Notes: generated by a model not told the origin, from the letters alone. DNA of 64,000 nt from Cordia subcordata (GCA_028554755.1 JAPTOF010000005.1:20992001-21056000); one strand, 5' to 3'; counted from the stretch's first letter, positions 34,859 through 46,930 are shown. Numbers and translations: made by a program.

Positions 34859-35352
34859 GAGACCGTTTGGCTTTGCTTATAAGCTGGTTTGACCAGCTTA
34901 TAAGGCAAAAACAAGGAATTACATGTTTGGTGAAGTTGATTATAAGCCATATAAGCTTGCTTATAAGCAGGAAAAAAAAAAAAAAAAGCAAGTTGGAGCT
35001 GCTTAAAATTTTTGTGCTTATAAGCCAATTAGTCAAACCTATTAAAAACACATGTTTATCCTCACACTTGAGAAACATATTACAATGATACTCCTACACC
35101 CTAATATTCTCCTTTAATTAATTACATGTCCTTTTTTGTCCTTTTAACTACTATTGCTACTTAAGCAACTTTTTGCTTATAAACAGCACCTACTTATAAG
35201 CACTTAAAAATAAGAGGTTGTTTGGCTTTGCTTATTTTAGGTGCTTATAAGCATTTAAAAAAAAGCCCTCTCATATGTTTTTTACTATGTAGGTGCTTAT
35301 AAGCACCAAATAAACAAAGCCAAACACCCTCTAAGCAAAGCCAAACGGGCTC
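34859..35352. mobile_element. Tourist-like element with nested copy, TSD TAA
   Basis: Ends GAGACCGTTTGGCTTTGC / GCCAAACGGGCTC flanked by TAA (34856-34858, 35353-35355). A second smaller element (about 35214-35331, GAGGTTGTTTGGC / GCCAAACACCCTC, also flanked by TAA) is inserted near its right end. Confidence 0.8.
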
Positions 35353-35399
35353 TAACATGGACTCTACATTCTACATAAGTGGGTCCAAATTAACTAAAG

Positions 35400-35512
35400 A
35401 CACAAAGCCCAAGTCGACAGCCCATGAATAAATACCACCATGGCAGGAAACGTAATTCGAGTTGGATTAAGAAAGGTAAGTAATTGCAACCCATATCAGA
35501 AAATATCGTTTC
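35400..35512 (+). pseudogene. Duplicated small first-exon-like segment, copy 1
   Basis: An ATG at 35440 opens 12 codons (MAGNVIRVGLRK) ending exactly at a consensus donor AAG|GTAAGT (35475/35476). The 110-bp segment including upstream CAAAGCCCAAGTCGACAGCC recurs at 37935-38042, where the frame has a stop (GVRVG then TAA type change). It looks like exon 1 of a small or split gene. I cannot identify the protein and see no downstream exon. Confidence 0.45.
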
Positions 35513-36531
35513 CCTTTGGTGGCTAGTCAGATCAGAAGTTATTATTATGATCAGAGTTTATTAAATTCAAATTGCCGTTTTCTTAATATAAAATTTTTTT
35601 AACCTTTGATTAATTTTTAAATTTTTAAGGTGAATTTAATATTATTATCTTTTCAGTGAATTATTCGTGCAGTAATTTTTCTATTGGTAGCTTATCATAT
35701 GATCCGAATTTGTTTATCATATGATTTCATATATCATCTGTAACGACTTCGTTAGTACACCTACCTATGTATGTACACATGTATAAATCGAACCAAAATA
35801 CCTAAAAAGCATCCATTTTCTTTTATCATTTTTTCAAGAAAAGCAATAGTAAATTCCTATGGTCAATGCTGTGCATATGCACCGGACCCAATAGATGATA
35901 GAAAATATTGTTTGAGTGATATAGATAATTTAAAATGATAAAATTTTATTATTATTAAGCATTACAAGTTAAGTCCGTATGTCTAAACACTTCAAACTTA
36001 GAAACTTAAATTCAATAATTCAAACCTGTACTAGTGCACGAATCTTACAACAATAGACAAGAATGCATCAGATAATTGCCGAACACTCATGTCCATGGGA
36101 TGCTTCACATAAAATGAACGAACACCTCAAAATTAGTGGAGTGAATTATTGTGTGTCCGTTTATTAATCTGTTGGATCAAAAAAAATGGGAGCGGATTTG
36201 TTTACAATTAAAAACAATGGCTCTAGCATCTTTAGAAGTGATGCAACAGTTAACCATTGTACCATATTTTGTTTCAGCAATTCAGCATAACAACCCTGAG
36301 ATGCATCAAACGTGAGCCACAAAAATAAGCAGTCCACAATCATATGTACATCTACTGAATGCTGTAATGCAAACTCACATGCATGATACCCGTTAAAACA
36401 AACAAAATGAAATGAAAGCCAGATCACAACTGTATTTCCTTCTTGCTCAGGGTATCAAAATCTTTATCTGCAGAATAACCTATTAAAGAACAAACCTTTG
36501 TAACAAACTGAATGATTATCTATACATACAT

Positions 36532-36570
<39 letters not shown>

Positions 36571-36990
36571 CCCATGAACTATTGAATCTCATCTAAATCC
36601 CAAATAGTTGGAATAAGACTCCCAAAGAAAGATGACCTATAGTGGTGATACTTAACTGGACATTTAATGAAGTAATAAATATCAAGGAAACGTGAATAAA
36701 TCTAGTTTATCAAATTGCAGAACAATCTAATAAGCGGCATTAATATATCAAAAAATGGAACCTAAAGGCATCACACTCTTGTATGCTTGCAAAAGTAATT
36801 CGACTCTTCCAAAAACAATTTGAAATTAGAATATTCTAGTCAAGAAAATACCATGTTATCATGTGGAATATACTCAAACGACGCCATTCCCACCGATAAA
36901 GCAAGAAACATGAAAAGGTTTAGCTCTGAGTCGCGGACCCAGGATTTTCAGCAGGGGTGGTGAAAGAACATTCGCCCCAAGTTACTCATG
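35513..36990. other. Spacer without a supported gene
   Basis: AT-rich. Contains an (AT)n run at about 36538-36567 and no recognisable coding segment. An 87-codon minus-strand frame at 36164-36427 has no family features. Confidence 0.55.
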
Positions 36991-36992
36991 AT

Positions 36993-37231
36993 AAGGCTCG
37001 TTTAGATTAACTTTTTTTAAAAACACTTTTTTAACAATTTTTGAAAAAAAAAAGTATTTTTTTGAAAAGAAAAAATTCTAACTTATAAAAAAAGTTATAT
37101 TTGAGCTTTTTTTTTTATAGAGTTTTAGCTTTTTTAAGTTTAAATCAAATAGTTAGTTCAAAAATAATGTACTCTTTTTCGAGGAAAAAAAAGTATCTTT
37201 CTTGAAGAAAAAGCTAATTCAAACAAGCTCT
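36993..37231. mobile_element. Tourist-like MITE (degraded)
   Basis: Ends AGGCTCGTTTAGATTAAC / AGCTAATTCAAACAAGCTCT with an A/T-rich interior of the GGATT-type family seen elsewhere. Confidence 0.65.
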
Positions 37232-37544
37232 CAGTGATGTAAGAAATAACTATACTTTTTTTAAAAAAAAAGAAGTAACTACTTAAAATAGAAACTAGTA
37301 CAAAATAACTTTATTATGTTTAAAAAATCCTAATCACTAATTTGTTTTTTCAAAAAATAAGGTATAAAAGCAAATAATGTGGATTAATTCTTCATATTAA
37401 TGGCAAAAAGATAACAATTATAATAATAAGAATAAACAAAAGTATTATTCTCAAAAACTGATAAGATTTTTCTGTGATAATATAGACTTTTATGCTTCAA
37501 TGTAAAGTTTATTTGCGCACCTAATATGCTAAAGTCTAGATAAC

Positions 37545-37546
<2 letters not shown>

Positions 37547-37625
<79 letters not shown>
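37547..37625. repeat. (TAA)n microsatellite, about 26 units
   Basis: Uninterrupted trinucleotide run. It lies about 70 bp before the HSP70 exon fragment. Confidence 0.95.
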
Positions 37626-37697
37626 GAGTAAGAAATTATTATCCCCAGCAAAAATTTACTGAGCTTATATCAATATTTCTTATTTTGTTTCCTGTAG

Positions 37698-37777
37698 GCC
37701 AGCTTTTGCTGGACATTGTTCCGTTGAGCCTAGGAATCGAGACAGTTGGAGGAGTCATGACTAAGTTGATCCCGCGA
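37698..37777 (+). pseudogene. HSP70 (BiP-like) exon fragment
   Basis: After a plausible acceptor (TTTCCTGTAG at 37688-37697) the plus strand reads [20 protein letters not shown] then TKLIPR, the strictly conserved start of the HSP70 substrate-binding domain. [10 protein letters not shown] resembles the ER BiP subgroup. After LIPR the expected NTxIPT is replaced by unrelated residues. No other HSP70 sequence is present, so it is an isolated scrap, possibly carried by a transposon. Confidence 0.82.
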
Positions 37778-37934
37778 TATTGTTCCTTATGGGGTCCTAT
37801 CTATTTGTTACATTATCTTAAAATCAAACTATCTTATTATTATAATAATAAAGAATAGAATATTGTTACTCAATTTATTGGAGCTTAACTTATTTTTCTC
37901 CATATTTTAAAATCAAACTATCTTATTATTATTA

Positions 37935-38042
37935 AAGACACAAAGCCGAAGTCGACAGCCCATGAATAAATACCACCATGGCAGGAAACCTAATTCGAGT
38001 TGGATAAGGAAAGGTAAGTAATTGCAACCCAATCAGGAAAAG
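37935..38042 (+). pseudogene. Duplicated small first-exon-like segment, copy 2
   Basis: Matches 35400-35512 nearly base for base through the ATG (37978) and the AAAGGTAAGTAATTGCAACCC donor region, but GTTGGATAA introduces a stop after nine codons. Two copies of a TTAAAATCAAACTATCTTATT word (37815, 37908) precede it. Confidence 0.5.
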
Positions 38043-38109
38043 GTAATTAACCGCCGACTCTCTCTCTCTATATATATATGCTTTGTCTTTATATATATAT
38101 GTATGTATG

Positions 38110-39900
38110 TATATTCCTCCTTGTGTATACTATAGTTGACAATTATTGACTACGTCGTTATATGGTCAAATAATAACATTTAAATCAAGCAACGACAAAA
38201 TCACAAAATTTATCCTCTTTATCACACGAAAGCAACTCGAGAGTCGAACCACGGGGATTCGGGATTGCTGTCATAAATTGAAAAGAAAATAACTAAAAAA
38301 AAAACTAAAATTTAAAATAACTAAACTAAATACTACGAATGAAACGATTTTTAGATTAAAAAAATAGAAAAAGAAAAGAAATTAAATTAATTGAAAGAAA
38401 ATAACGGTACTCAACCACAAAAATTGCGAGAATTAGATCTATGGAACTTGCGATTTAGGGTGATAGCCAAAAAATTATCTTTTTCATGTTCGTTAACTTC
38501 AGGATTCTCAATTAAGCACAAGGGATCAGGCTACAAGCTCTAATTCACCTAGATTAATTAACTAAAGCTATTGAGGCATAATCTATCTCAATGGCATAAA
38601 TTATCTCTCACTTTTCTTTAATTAATTAATCTAAAAGACTCTAGAAAATTAATTGAGACTATAAAGGCATAAGCTATCTCAGTGGCATAACCTATCTCAA
38701 TCTTGAACCAATTAATTAAATCTAGTCCTGTTAATTGATCTATATTCGTACCCACAAGAACCTACAAGATTCCTATATGGCAAAGGTATAAATTCTTGAC
38801 TAACGAAAATTAGCTACAAGCATAATAATGATTAACCAAGAATTTAATGGCAATAAAGCACAAATACGAATAATCAAATAAATTCCAAAAGAATCCGAAA
38901 CATGAATAAAAATAATCACTCACTATCACCCCGAATCATGGGGAATTTAGTTCATAATTAAGTTCAAAGCAAAAACTGAAAAAGAATTGAGAATAGAAAA
39001 ACTCATCGGATTATTCCTAGACAAATAAGTTGATGAAGTTCTTGTCTTCAATTCTCTTCAAGAGCTGCTCCCCAACTTTTCCTTCAATTTAATCCTCTGC
39101 AAATTCTTAGGTTAAGTCCCCTTTTCCTGTTGTGTATTGTGGGTATTTGTAATGGTATCAAATTCCTTTTCAAATCCCACTTGGATTAGGAAATTGCTAC
39201 CAGTTTTAATGCCCTCGTTTGACCGACGTTTTTGACCATCTTAAAAGCAGATCTGGGCTGAGCTTAAGAAGGAAAGTTGTAGCTCTATGAATTAGCTTTC
39301 CATAACCGCAAGAATCACCTCATTTGGGCCTCTGTAGCCCAAGTTATGCTCAAAATACCAAAATGTGTCCAGCAGGTGACGGAAATTTTTCAAACGTGTT
39401 ATGACTGATTTTTCACCTTGATCCCCCTTGAATTTGGAAAGATGGTCTTCATAAAAATTATAGTGCTGCCTCTTAGGAGTCCAATGGACCAAGAATCACG
39501 TGATTTTGACCTCTGGAGTTGGAGTTATGAGCAAAATACCAAAACTGGTCTGATAGGAAAAACTTTCCAAAAATTATCACCAAGGTCACTTGCCATATTC
39601 ATTCACCAACGACTTGATTTGCAAGAAAGGCCAAACTTCATTGTTTTCTATGAGGAATTGATCCTTGATCCAAATATTTGAGCCCAATACTTTTATATTA
39701 AATTAGTCCAACTTAAGTTATAATTGATCTTCAACTTCAATTGCATAGAATCTTCTGCTAATTGTTCTTGTGAGTCTCCACAAAATATTTTCTTTTCTCT
39801 AATGAGACTAGATCAAATAATTTACAAAATAAATCACTTTGATATACGTAATTATATGCAAAATAGTAAAATTTATTACAAAATATGAAGACATATCACA
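38110..39900. repeat. Unclassified dispersed repeat, probably retroelement-derived
   Basis: No coding potential. The segment has a distinctive composition: GAGAGTCGAACCACGGGGATTC at its start, a repeated GGCATAA-CTATCTCA motif (38575-38700), and two diverged copies of AGTTATG(C/A)(T/G)CAAAATACCAAAA (39352 and 39530). It resembles non-coding LTR or internal regions of large plant retroelements, but I cannot place its ends. Confidence 0.4.
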
Positions 39901-39971
39901 TTCTTTTGTGTTTTTCTGTTAGTGTGTTGGTATCATGATGTCGTCGTCAGCGGTGTGTGTGTGTTATAAGG

Positions 39972-40700
39972 ATGTCGGATGAGTCGGCGTGATACGAGTA
40001 CGAGTACAAGGTTTTCCAGGATGAAGGGATTTATGAAGAACCAGGCAGTGTGTGGGGTTCACGAGGGAGCAAAGAGCGAAAAGTGTTACGTATCCTATTT
40101 AAAGGCAACCACTTAATCCAAAGGCTGCCTGGTGGTGTTTATGACGGAGCTGATGAATCCCTAGCCATGGTTCACGGCGGCGGGCTAGTTGCGGATCTGG
40201 ACAACATTCAAGATGAATTTTATATTGATGTTCTCTCTAGTCTCTTTTCAGAGTTTAGTTTGCCTCAACAACATTGGCCTGGCTTGATTTCTCACCTCAC
40301 TGACGTTGCTAATTCCTTGTGCGCCCGACCCCAAAACTCCGACCTTGCACAAATCCCCGTCCTCTTCAATGTGCGCGTCACCACCGTGCCGAGGGCGGAT
40401 GAAGAGATTGATGTCACCCTGGCCCGCGCCATCACCCCTTCACCAGAACTACAAACGATGTATCATTATCATCATTCTGTCGAGCAGGAGCGAAAGACTC
40501 GAGAACCTTTCATTCAAATGGTGGAGGAGGCGGAGAAGCGAGGATTCATCGTTCCACCCGAGGTGCAGGTGGGGCTGATGTTGTTGAAGGAGGAACTCAG
40601 GCTGGAGAAGGAGGAGAAGGAGAAGAAGGAGAAGCTGATCACGGGTGGGGATGAGGTTGAGGTTGGAAAAGGAGAAGCTGAGCAGGCTGGGGCAAAGTAA
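39972..40700 (+). pseudogene. Unidentified intronless reading frame with an early in-frame TGA
   Basis: ATG at 39972, TGA at 39990-39992 (codon 7), then open to TAA at 40698-40700, about 235 further codons. Codon choice and GC content (about 50 percent) stand out against the AT-rich surroundings, which argues for real coding history. Seen: acidic/aromatic start (YEYEYKVFQDEGIYEE), a central part with FYIDVLSSLFSEFSL and HWPGLISHLTDVANSL, and a Lys/Glu-rich C-terminal helix (about residues 200-230). I do not recognise the family. The first ATG after the stop in frame is at 40167, giving 177 aa. Either a recent pseudogene, or a gene starting elsewhere by splicing. Confidence 0.5.
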
Positions 40701-41744
40701 CACATACAAGATGATCATCACCTCTATATCTAAGTCTTTTAGTTATTGTCGAATTATCTCTAAGTATTTATTTACTACCAATTCTCAAGTTTCATTATTT
40801 GTTTATTTATTTATATGTTATATATTTTATATATCGTTTGGATTGGTTTTTTTATTTTATTTTATTTTTTATGATAAGCTAAAAATCTTGGTTGTATTTG
40901 AGTGAATTTGAGTTTTTTCTTTTTTGGCAGTTTCAACTTTTTTTTTTTCTAAGTCAAGCCAAATAATTATTGTAACGAGAATGTACCTTTTTTTCTTTCA
41001 AGGAAAAGATGATTTATTTTTTCGATTAAGAAAAATCAATTCAAATAAGCCCATATGCTTTGAGGAGCTACGTCCGAAATCACTTGTCAGTTATTATAAA
41101 AGAAGGAAAAAGAAGAAAAGAAAAGGTTAGTTATATGCTTGTAGCCAGTAGCTAGGATTTCGTTCAGAGCCATTTCAGTTTTGCAGGAAAGTTACTTGTT
41201 TCTTCTCCCTCAGATGGGCATATGAATGTAGGAAGTTTTCAGATTTGATTACAAACACTAATAAGCTACCACACCAATCACAGCGAATTAAGTGATGCGG
41301 GACAGCACCACGAGTCAAGTGATGCAGGAAATCGCAGTAGACTTCTCTGGTAAGAGCATAAAGTATTGGCAGCTGATAGTGCAGGCAAAGGGTGGAAACC
41401 AGTAAGTATTGGACACGTGTAGTATACATGTATGTTAAATTCCTTCAAGCTGAGCAACCTCAACAGCGATCAAATGAGAAACTAAGATGAAATGAACAAC
41501 TTATTGCTGGTTCCCATCTTCTGAATCCTAAAATGAGAATACATATTTTTTGGCATTAGATGACAGATGAGTAACATCAACATGTTGTGTCGAACATGTT
41601 GAAGATCATATCAACGTTTGCTCTGGCTCCGGCCACTAGTGCTTTGATTCGTAATGGTTGCATAATTTACTTCTAGGAAATCACTAACAGCAAAATGAAA
41701 TACTGGACACTGAATCATGAATATGAAGATGCAAAAGAAGGAAT
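40701..41744. other. Spacer with a decayed Tourist-like MITE
   Basis: About 40831-41055 has the familiar TCGTTTGGATTGG / AATCAATTCAAATAAGCCC ends. From 41060 to 41744 I see no supported gene. Confidence 0.5.
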
Positions 41745-42261
41745 TGTTGGCACTCCAACAAACACTATGCCGGGCTCTCTGATTCAGCACAGAGATCTAA
41801 AGGGGGCATTTTTGCCTTTGCAAAGCCATTAGATTCAGTAAACCCCTTTTGGGGAAAGGTCGAAAGGAAGAACAAATTTGTGGTGCAATTCTCTCTCAAT
41901 GAAACTGCCAATACAGAGGCCATGAAGGTAGAAAATGATCGCGAGGCTTCTGAAGATGACATCATAAAGAGTGCAAGCTGGGAGAAGGTGTGTTCCTTGC
42001 ATATTCCTAATTTTCAGATATCTTGGAAGTGGATGTATTGTCGATTGTGGATCTCCTTCTTTACCCTTTTCCCCTCTGTGGTGCTTAAGTTCAATTTTCT
42101 CGAAAATTGCATACGAAAGCATGCGAAGGCCCTTACTGGCGCTAGACTTCACGAGTAAATAGCAATAGAGAATTACTCCAGTCTCAGTCAAATCACGTTA
42201 AAAGTTTTTATGTTTCTACGTTATGTAAGTTTATTGCTTTTGTGTCCTAATCCTTCCAACA
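41745..42261 (+). mobile_element. Candidate copia-type LTR with adjacent primer-binding site
   Basis: Starts TGTTGG and ends CCAACA (5-bp terminal inverted repeat, TG...CA). Three bases later TGGTATCAGAGC (42265-42276) is a perfect initiator-Met tRNA primer-binding site, as in Ty1/copia elements. About 430 bp of internal-type sequence follow before truncation at relic D. No gag or pol is seen and no second LTR, so this is a remnant of one end. Confidence 0.65.
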
Positions 42262-42264
42262 ATG

Positions 42265-42276
42265 TGGTATCAGAGC
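42265..42276 (+). other. tRNA-iMet primer-binding site
   Basis: TGGTATCAGAGC, complementary to the 3' end of plant initiator tRNA-Met. It sits 3 bp after the CCAACA end of the LTR. Confidence 0.75.
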
Positions 42277-42892
42277 CCGGGACTGCACATAGATATGGCA
42301 ATTGAAGGTGTCGTCAGAAAGTTGCTACTGCAACGCGTTAAGCAGTGATTGCCGCATCGGAGTAATTCAACAAACAAGTTGAGTATGATAGGGTGCATAA
42401 CAACAAGGGCACCTAAGCCGAGTTATCTAATATGTCTGCGTGATTTGCCAAAGATGACGATGCGTGATTTATCAAAAGATGACGACACCAAAAGAGAAGC
42501 CAAAACTACGATAAAGTCGGAGTAGGTTCAATAATACCTATGCTAAGAATAGTATGGTAGGTTCAAGAACACCAAAGGCAAAAAAGGTACAGTTGTTGTG
42601 TAAAAGTGTCATTGGCACCTTGCAAGAAGCGAAGTAACAACATATCAAAGAAAATGAATGCATCATCAGAGAAGTCAAAACTTAACCTTGCACCAACGTG
42701 TTGGTATTAATACGAAAGCCAAGGTTTTCAAGCTTGTGTACTAGCAACCTATTCAATTTGTACTAGGAGAGGCTTGAATTAAACAGACACTGGGTTCACA
42801 ACCCTATCAAGATTTGCCAATAATAGAAACTGTAATATCAACATATCCAGAGTAAATTAACCCCTAAACGAAGAATGCACCCCACGGAATAA

Positions 42893-43112
42893 GGGCATGC
42901 TTGGATCGACATTTTCAAAAGTGTTTTTTAATAATTTTTTTTAAAAGATACTTTTTTTAGAAGATAAAATTTTTAACTTCTAAAAAAAAATTGGATTTGG
43001 AACTTTTCTCAAACTTTCAATTTTTTTTTTAATCCAAACCAAATACTTATTACAAAAAATATATTTTTATTAAAAAAAGATTTTTTTAATTAAAAAAAAT
43101 ACAAACAAGCCC
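42893..43112. mobile_element. Tourist-like MITE in relic D intron 3
   Basis: Orthologous to 13909-14111 in gene A. TAA duplicated on both sides (42890-42892, 43113-43115). Confidence 0.8.
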
Positions 43113-43996
43113 TAATTGCCAATAACGGTTAATGGTAGGCGAACTATCATTCTTTACTTACCATATAATCCATCCTCATAGATGTAACAAATACCTAAGA
43201 GTCATGAAATCACATATGAGGGGGTTCTGAATTATTTTATGCAAACAATCATGTAATTTCACAATTATTGTTATAATATTGAATTTTCAGATTAATCTTT
43301 GTTTGATGCGACAAAAATGTCCGTGTAGTTCATTTATGTTTGGCGCAATGTCGCAATAAGGATGTCCCATACTTAAATGGAATGAATGTGACGTCCCGTC
43401 TCACGTAAATTCTAGATACAACACGTTAATTTTGTGAGAAATTTATATAAATTTTAGAACAATTTGAGTCTACTACTGTTATATATGATCAAGAGTTTAA
43501 ACATTTTGAGTGAAGAAATTAGACTTAGTGTTTGCTTCTATATAAGATTTGTATTCAGTTTATAACGACTTTAATTCACTATTATTGATGTCAGAGGTTT
43601 AGAAATTTCGAATAAATTAATTAAGCTCAATATTTGACTATACAACTTGTATTTAATTTACAATGAGTTGGGTTAATATCATCATCACAAAATCAAATAT
43701 TTTGTACCAATTCTTGATTTGACGTACTTGCTAGCAAGTCAAAATTTGGGTGTAGTTTATTTAGCAAAAACTTGAAATTTTACAAATTTAATAACGTGTA
43801 GAATATGGTCCGTATTCCCAACATTACAAGAGGCCAACGACGGAAACTTAGTCTGATTAGGCACGAAGAAGAACAATGAAAAGCTGGCACGGTGTAGAAT
43901 ATATAATCTAAAAACATATGTATACATAATTTACAAACCTTTCACGCACATTTTTGATTTGTGCACATTAATAACATATTATATAAAGTACATTAA

Positions 43997-44445
43997 GGCT
44001 CTATTTATTTAACGAAAAATAACTTGTTTTGAAAATTTTTTTCTTAAAAAATGTTTTTTTGAAAGTATTTTCCGTTGTCTAATTGTTACAATAAAAATTA
44101 ATTGAAAAATATCTTTAATGACACTAAAAATCATATTTATGTGCGCTGAGAGAGGGCCTGGCCCCTGGACCCAGTTGGCCTAGCCCCCGCACCATGGCTG
44201 AGGTCCCCCAGGGGCCACGTGCTAGGGTGCTGGGGACCAGGGCCCAAGGGTTGGGGCGCCGAGCCCGGGGCACTAACCTGGGGATGGCGGCAGGGGTTGG
44301 GGGTATAAGGTAGGGAGGTTTGATAAATGTGGAAATTTTTCTTATTTTTCATTGATCATAAAAATGTTTTTCATTAACATTTTCACTTATAGCAATCAAA
44401 CACCGAAAAATACTGAAAAATGTTTTCTGCAAAACAAACGGAGAC
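43997..44445. mobile_element. TIR element with GC-rich core in relic D
   Basis: Ends GGCTCTATTTATTT / AAAACAAACGGAGAC, TAA on both sides. GC-rich core at about 44140-44310. Orthologous to 15650-16122 in gene A. Confidence 0.8.
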
Positions 44446-45953
44446 TAATAATATTATTATTTGCAAGAACTTTTTGAATCTATTATTTGGGCTTATAATA
44501 AATTAAAAGTTGCTCCAACTAGCTACTCAGCTAACGTGCCATGAAGAGATTTGTTTGTAGATATCGCATTAAAAACACACCTTCTTTTATTTATTGTAAT
44601 ACATAAAGGTAATGCATATAGATCATATGCTTATGTAGTTAAGAACCACTATAGACAGAATTCATAATTCAAATTAAATTAGACAATGATTTGGTAAATA
44701 AAATTTTTCTTTTTCTAAAACAGAAGAAAATGTATCCCAGCTTCTTATCGAGCATTTTTGAAAATACTAATTTTTTATATTATGAACATTGATAGTATAT
44801 TATACATTAATTTTTGTACATTAATAATATGCTATACAATATTAACAGACCTTACAAAATTAACAGACCTTTCATGCACATCTAAAAACATATACCTATA
44901 TATTAATAATATTATATAAAGTAAAGTCATTTAATTTCTCTTTTGTTAATGCCATACCTTTTAATTCCATGAGCTATTGTCCCTCAAAAAATGAGTTATA
45001 GATTCAATAAACGCATTATTCCTCTCCTATTATTTTTCTTCTTCTAGATCAAACTTTCGTTCTTTGTTTTTACTTTATTAATTTAAATAGTATATATTTA
45101 GTTATTATAGATCTCCCCCAAAAAATTGTAATTAAAATTGAAAATTTACCAAAAATTAAATTTATATAATATATTTGTATTCCATACTTACATGAACTAC
45201 ATGTAAAAATTAAAAGTCAATAATAAATACAAATATCAAAAGTATTCATTGTCCTTCATATCATATAAGTAATACACTAGTTCCTATAGAATTATTTATT
45301 TTTCTCGTGTATATATGTGTGTTTGTGTATGTATGAATATATACACGAAAATTAAATAATTAAAAAGTAAATAATATTTTAATCCACGTCTACTTTCATC
45401 CTTTAATGCATTAATCATACTTTGCCGTTCGAGACATTCAAATATAATGCATATAACACAAAGTAAGAAATATTGCCATGAGGTTGAATGTGATCAACTG
45501 AGCCAAGAAGACGACCAGTGAGTGAACTACAATATACAAACTTCCTCCAACAATCCAAAGGTGTTTGAGTCCTTTGAATGTCATCAGCTAAACCATCCAG
45601 TTTTCTCAACATCTATAATAAAAAATCAGCATAAAAAACACAATTAGGCTCTATTTAAACTTAATGACAAAAATCATCCATCATCCCCTTCTTGCACTTT
45701 CTTGTAGTGTGTTAAGTGAACATTTGACTGTGGTGTCAAGTACGATAGTGTGAAATAAAAGTAATTATAAAAGGAAAAACAAAAGAGAGGAAAAATTAAT
45801 AAACCAACCTCCATTGACCTATTGTTTATGAAATGCGCCTTGGGATGATTTGAAAAGGCCTCTCTTTTCTCCAGAACAGCACATATTACCCCTGCATAAG
45901 AGTAAATTACTTACCATATGAATTGAACAATAGCTTCAAAAAAATAGGGTATG

Positions 45954-45956
<3 letters not shown>

Positions 45957-46018
<62 letters not shown>

Positions 46019-46030
46019 CGTGCGCGCGTA
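45957..46030. repeat. (TA)n(TG)n compound microsatellite
   Basis: TA run followed by a TG run and GCGCGC, in intron 1 of relic D. The equivalent in gene A (17690-17735) is shorter. Confidence 0.9.
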
Positions 46031-46535
46031 CAAAATAAATTAAACAAGGTTTAAGATTGTAACCAAGTTTGGTTAGAAAGATTGAAAGAACGAGGCCAAC
46101 AGGGCCTACATTGACGATCGACACCGACAAGATTGAAGCGTCACTATTGATCACTTTGTTGTTTAAGTCTGACATTTTGATCAATCACAAAATCATACAC
46201 AATCACACAGGCAGACACAGAGTTAAATGTTGCAGACAACCTTATATAATATTGAACAATAGCTCTATCTGTACCCTTCTCGTAGATTTGTGCAAAAATC
46301 TTATAGCTGTTTGGTAAATCAATTTGGATTAAAAATGAATATTTCTTTTGTATAATTGCATTCTCTATGTTATTGCACGCATGAGATGTATTTTTTCCAT
46401 GCCTGACTGTTAGAAAATATTTTTAGTACTAGTACGATGTAGACTAAAGCCAATATTTTAATTATAAAAAATCGTCATCTAGCAAATGATTCTTCTTTTA
46501 AAATGAGAACCGAAGTCAAATAGTGTATATATATA

Positions 46536-46930
46536 TTAAATGGGGTTTAAAATTGTAACCAAGTTTGGTTAAAAGGATAGCGAGAACAATGTCAACAGGG
46601 CTTGCACCGATGATCAACACTGACAACATTGAATCGTCATCATTGATCATTTTGTTTAAGTTTGACATATTGAATGCTAAATTCACTTACTCTCACACAC
46701 GAGTTAAATGCTGCAAAGCATTCACTTATATCCACACACAACCTTATATGTAGGATTCGTCTAAATTGGCTTTTCTAAAAAGTCTTTTTTTAATAATTTC
46801 TTTTAAAAATATATTTTTTTAAGAAGTTGAAATTTCTAGTTTCTTAAAAAAAGCTCTAACATTTATGGCAAAGAGAAAATTTTGATTTTTCATGAAAAGA
46901 AGTCATGTTTTTCATTAAAAAAAAAAAAAA
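46536..46930 (-). pseudogene. Relic E: isolated exon 1 plus promoter module
   Basis: Exon 1 at 46560-46668 (ATG at 46668) reads MSNLNKMINDDDS, then LSVLIIGASPVDIVLAIL, with the GAGPVG motif broken, and ends at an intact donor. TATA-like ACCTTATATG lies upstream near 46742. About 395 bp around it (46536-46930) are almost identical to 59190-59582. It directly precedes, in the same orientation, the promoter of relic D. Confidence 0.85.

Larger units (their letters stand above)
42696..46175 (-). pseudogene. Relic D: 5' half of an A-subtype monooxygenase
   Basis: Exons 1-3 (46064-46175, 45809-45891, 45477-45612) and the first part of exon 4 (to 42696) are present, and introns 1-3 are collinear with gene A (13720-18200). 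Lesions: the dinucleotide-binding GAGPVG reads NVGPVG; the exon 3 donor is GC (45475-45476) instead of GT; the exon 4 acceptor AG is lost (GGCAA); exon 4 has stops soon after SPVSV; everything downstream of about 120 bp of exon 4 is missing. The truncation abuts LTR-retrotransposon sequence. Exons 2 and 3 remain open. Not functional. Confidence 0.88.

Noticed and set aside
34830..35088. Overlapping 70-80 codon frames on both strands
   Set aside because: They lie inside a Tourist-like element with inverted ends and reflect its symmetry.
36164..36427. 87-codon minus-strand frame
   Set aside because: No recognisable domain, no splice or promoter context, and composition like the surrounding spacer.
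40449..40721. Leucine-rich minus-strand frame opposite the 39972-40700 reading frame
   Set aside because: The leucine run is the complement of the GAG/AAG-rich Glu-Lys tail on the plus strand, so it is an artefact.
41880..42158. 92-codon plus-strand frame
   Set aside because: It lies within the candidate LTR and has no gag-like or other family features.
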